A stretch of 22,521 nucleotides of DNA, from positions 1-22,521 of the forward strand of contig CAKOMC010000023.1 of NCBI GenBank assembly GCA_934096535.1. Direction: 5' to 3'. The notes under the pieces were generated by a model that was not told where the DNA came from, made no database searches, and saw nothing but the letters and a program-made list of their open reading frames with translations. Positions 21,775-22,521 of this stretch are shown piece by piece (within the stretch, counting starts at the first letter, position 1; each line of letters opens with the position of its first letter). Source of the stretch: an uncultured Bacilli bacterium (GTDB lineage: Bacteria; Bacillota_I; Bacilli_A; RF39; UBA660). A program made the position numbers and the translations under genes.

Positions 21775-22305
21775 TTGATAAATTTAAATTATTATAAAAT
21801 CACTTCTAATAGTGATGCTTGCAATGTGTTTAAACATTTTAAAGGATTAGAAAACAAACTAGAAGAAATTTATATTCGCTATGAAACTGCTTATCATAAG
21901 GGTCCTTATTACGACCGCATAACTATATTTTTTGATAAGCATTTTGATTCTTTTTGTAAAAGAGAGTTTTTTTATCACCGTATATGTTTAAATAAATATC
22001 GCTTGTACAACATAAAAAAATATAAATGGCAAACGACTAATTTTACTTTTAAAATTAATTTAAGTAAAATTTATCCATCACTTTTTAAAACTAAATATAT
22101 TTCTTATTTAGATATTGCTAATAGTAAAGAGGAGAATACCTACAAACTAGTAGTTATCTACCCTAATTATAAAACGGCTAAAATTGAATTTGAGAGATTG
22201 TGCACTATTCTTACCAAATTACCTGAGAAGGATGTTTTAGAAATAATTTTTCGTAATGAAGAAAAAAGGATAAATAATATGAATTCCATTGCTTTTGGCT
22301 TCTAA
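21775..22305 (+). CDS. Unknown 176-aa basic protein
   Basis: 176-aa protein on the plus strand, rich in Lys, Tyr, Phe and Ile. It begins with TTG (product MINLNYYKITSNSDAC) because no ATG or GTG is available before an upstream stop at 21751-21753. No Shine-Dalgarno is seen, so initiation may be weak or leader-poor. There is no signal peptide or membrane helix and no motif I recognise; segments such as TYKLVVIYPNYKTAKIEFER suggest an alpha/beta fold. It is a single-gene unit with its own promoter and an operator-like palindrome, divergent from the VirB2-like operon. Like the gene at 7293 it runs against all neighbours. Confidence 0.6.
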   Translation: MINLNYYKITSNSDACNVFKHFKGLENKLEEIYIRYETAYHKGPYYDRITIFFDKHFDSFCKREFFYHRICLNKYRLYNIKKYKWQTTNFTFKINLSKIYPSLFKTKYISYLDIANSKEENTYKLVVIYPNYKTAKIEFERLCTILTKLPEKDVLEIIFRNEEKRINNMNSIAFGF

Positions 22306-22363
22306 TTATTTATCTTTTTTTATTTGCTTTTTAATTTATTCTATTTTGTAATTTCATTTTATT

Positions 22364-22377
22364 CCTAATTAATTAGG
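22364..22377. repeat. Perfect palindrome CCTAATTAATTAGG
   Basis: 14-bp perfect palindrome about 60 bases after the stop of the unknown plus-strand gene, followed by TTT. It may act as a weak terminator hairpin (5-bp stem, 4-base loop) for that gene, but the T-run is short. Confidence 0.4.
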
Positions 22378-22404
22378 TTTATAATCCTATTGTGCAAAAA
22401 AAGC

Positions 22405-22432
22405 CAACAAAAAAAGCCCTAATAAAGGACTT
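22405..22432 (-). terminator. Rho-independent terminator after tRNA-Leu
   Basis: Minus-strand AAGTCC pairs with GGGCTT (6 pairs, one G-U) around a 7-base loop, followed by T7. It lies 13 bases past the CCA end of the tRNA. Confidence 0.75.
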
Positions 22433-22444
22433 ATCTATCTTATA

Positions 22445-22521
22445 TGGTGCGGGTAAAGGGACTTGAACCCCCATGGATCTCTCCGCTAGATCCTAAGTCT
22501 AGTGCGTCTACCAATTCCGCC
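22445..22521 (-). tRNA. tRNA-Leu (anticodon UAG), 5' end cut by window edge
   Basis: The minus strand shows a tRNA-Leu lacking only its first 8 or so bases. The D-arm (GGCGGAATTGGTAGACGC), an anticodon stem CTAGA/TCTAG around loop CTTAGGA (anticodon TAG), a long variable arm typical of leucine tRNAs, the T-arm (GGGGTTCAAGTCCC), the 3' acceptor strand TACCCGC, discriminator A and an encoded CCA are all visible. A terminator follows directly, so it is the last or only gene of its transcript. Confidence 0.95.

Noticed and set aside
1..22521. CRISPR arrays, insertion sequences and alternative genetic code
   Set aside because: No regularly spaced repeats or transposase genes were seen, and TGA serves as a stop in several well-defined genes, so the standard bacterial code applies.

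Overview
The window reads as a piece of chromosome from an AT-rich, low-GC Bacillota (Bacilli-like) bacterium, probably an uncultured gut-type lineage with a compact genome. Supporting signs are the very high A+T content, Shine-Dalgarno sites of the AGGAGG/AGGTGAT type, many TTG and overlapping starts, and typical Firmicutes gene pairs (rpsU-yqeY, yqfC-yqfD, ybeY/era/yqzL/recO, divIVA/sepF). TGA is used as a stop (for example ybeY, cmpB and the second small peptide), so this is not a Mycoplasma-type code. SigK with a pro-sequence plus YqfC and YqfD point to a sporulating ancestor or a living sporulation programme. The lineage name is inference; no rRNA gene is present.

Nearly everything is on the minus strand, so it reads from high to low coordinates. 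From the right: a partial tRNA-Leu(UAG) with its terminator; an unknown plus-strand gene (21775-22305) with an operator-like palindrome over its -10; a VirB2/TrbC-like small membrane protein and a CmpB-type membrane protein in one operon closed by a terminator built into the last codons; then the most interesting block, a C39-peptidase ABC exporter (18237-20237) followed at once by two unannotated double-glycine peptides (45 and 55 aa) and a 21-aa ORF with a strong RBS; then a prepilin-like surface protein with its own promoter.

The middle is housekeeping: rpsU-yqeY (terminator); yqfC-yqfD-vanZ-like-ybeY-era as a tightly overlapping run; a 26-aa YqzL-like gene and recO; an unknown gene coupled to glyS; sepF-divIVA; sigK. 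The left part holds a lone unknown plus-strand gene, a DeoD-type nucleoside phosphorylase, a XerC/XerD-type recombinase, pyruvate phosphate dikinase, a PfkB kinase overlapping a small Smr protein, a membrane-anchored XRE regulator preceded by a 43-aa ORF, and at the edge the first codons of an unknown gene behind a near-consensus promoter.

The best candidate for an undescribed system is the exporter plus two double-glycine peptides. Both peptides carry a matching leader ending in Gly-Gly, a GxxxG motif in the mature part, and exactly one mature cysteine as the second-to-last residue. This fits a two-peptide (class IIb-like) bacteriocin or a secreted signal pair, possibly joined by a disulfide. 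No immunity protein, accessory export protein or histidine kinase is seen beside it.
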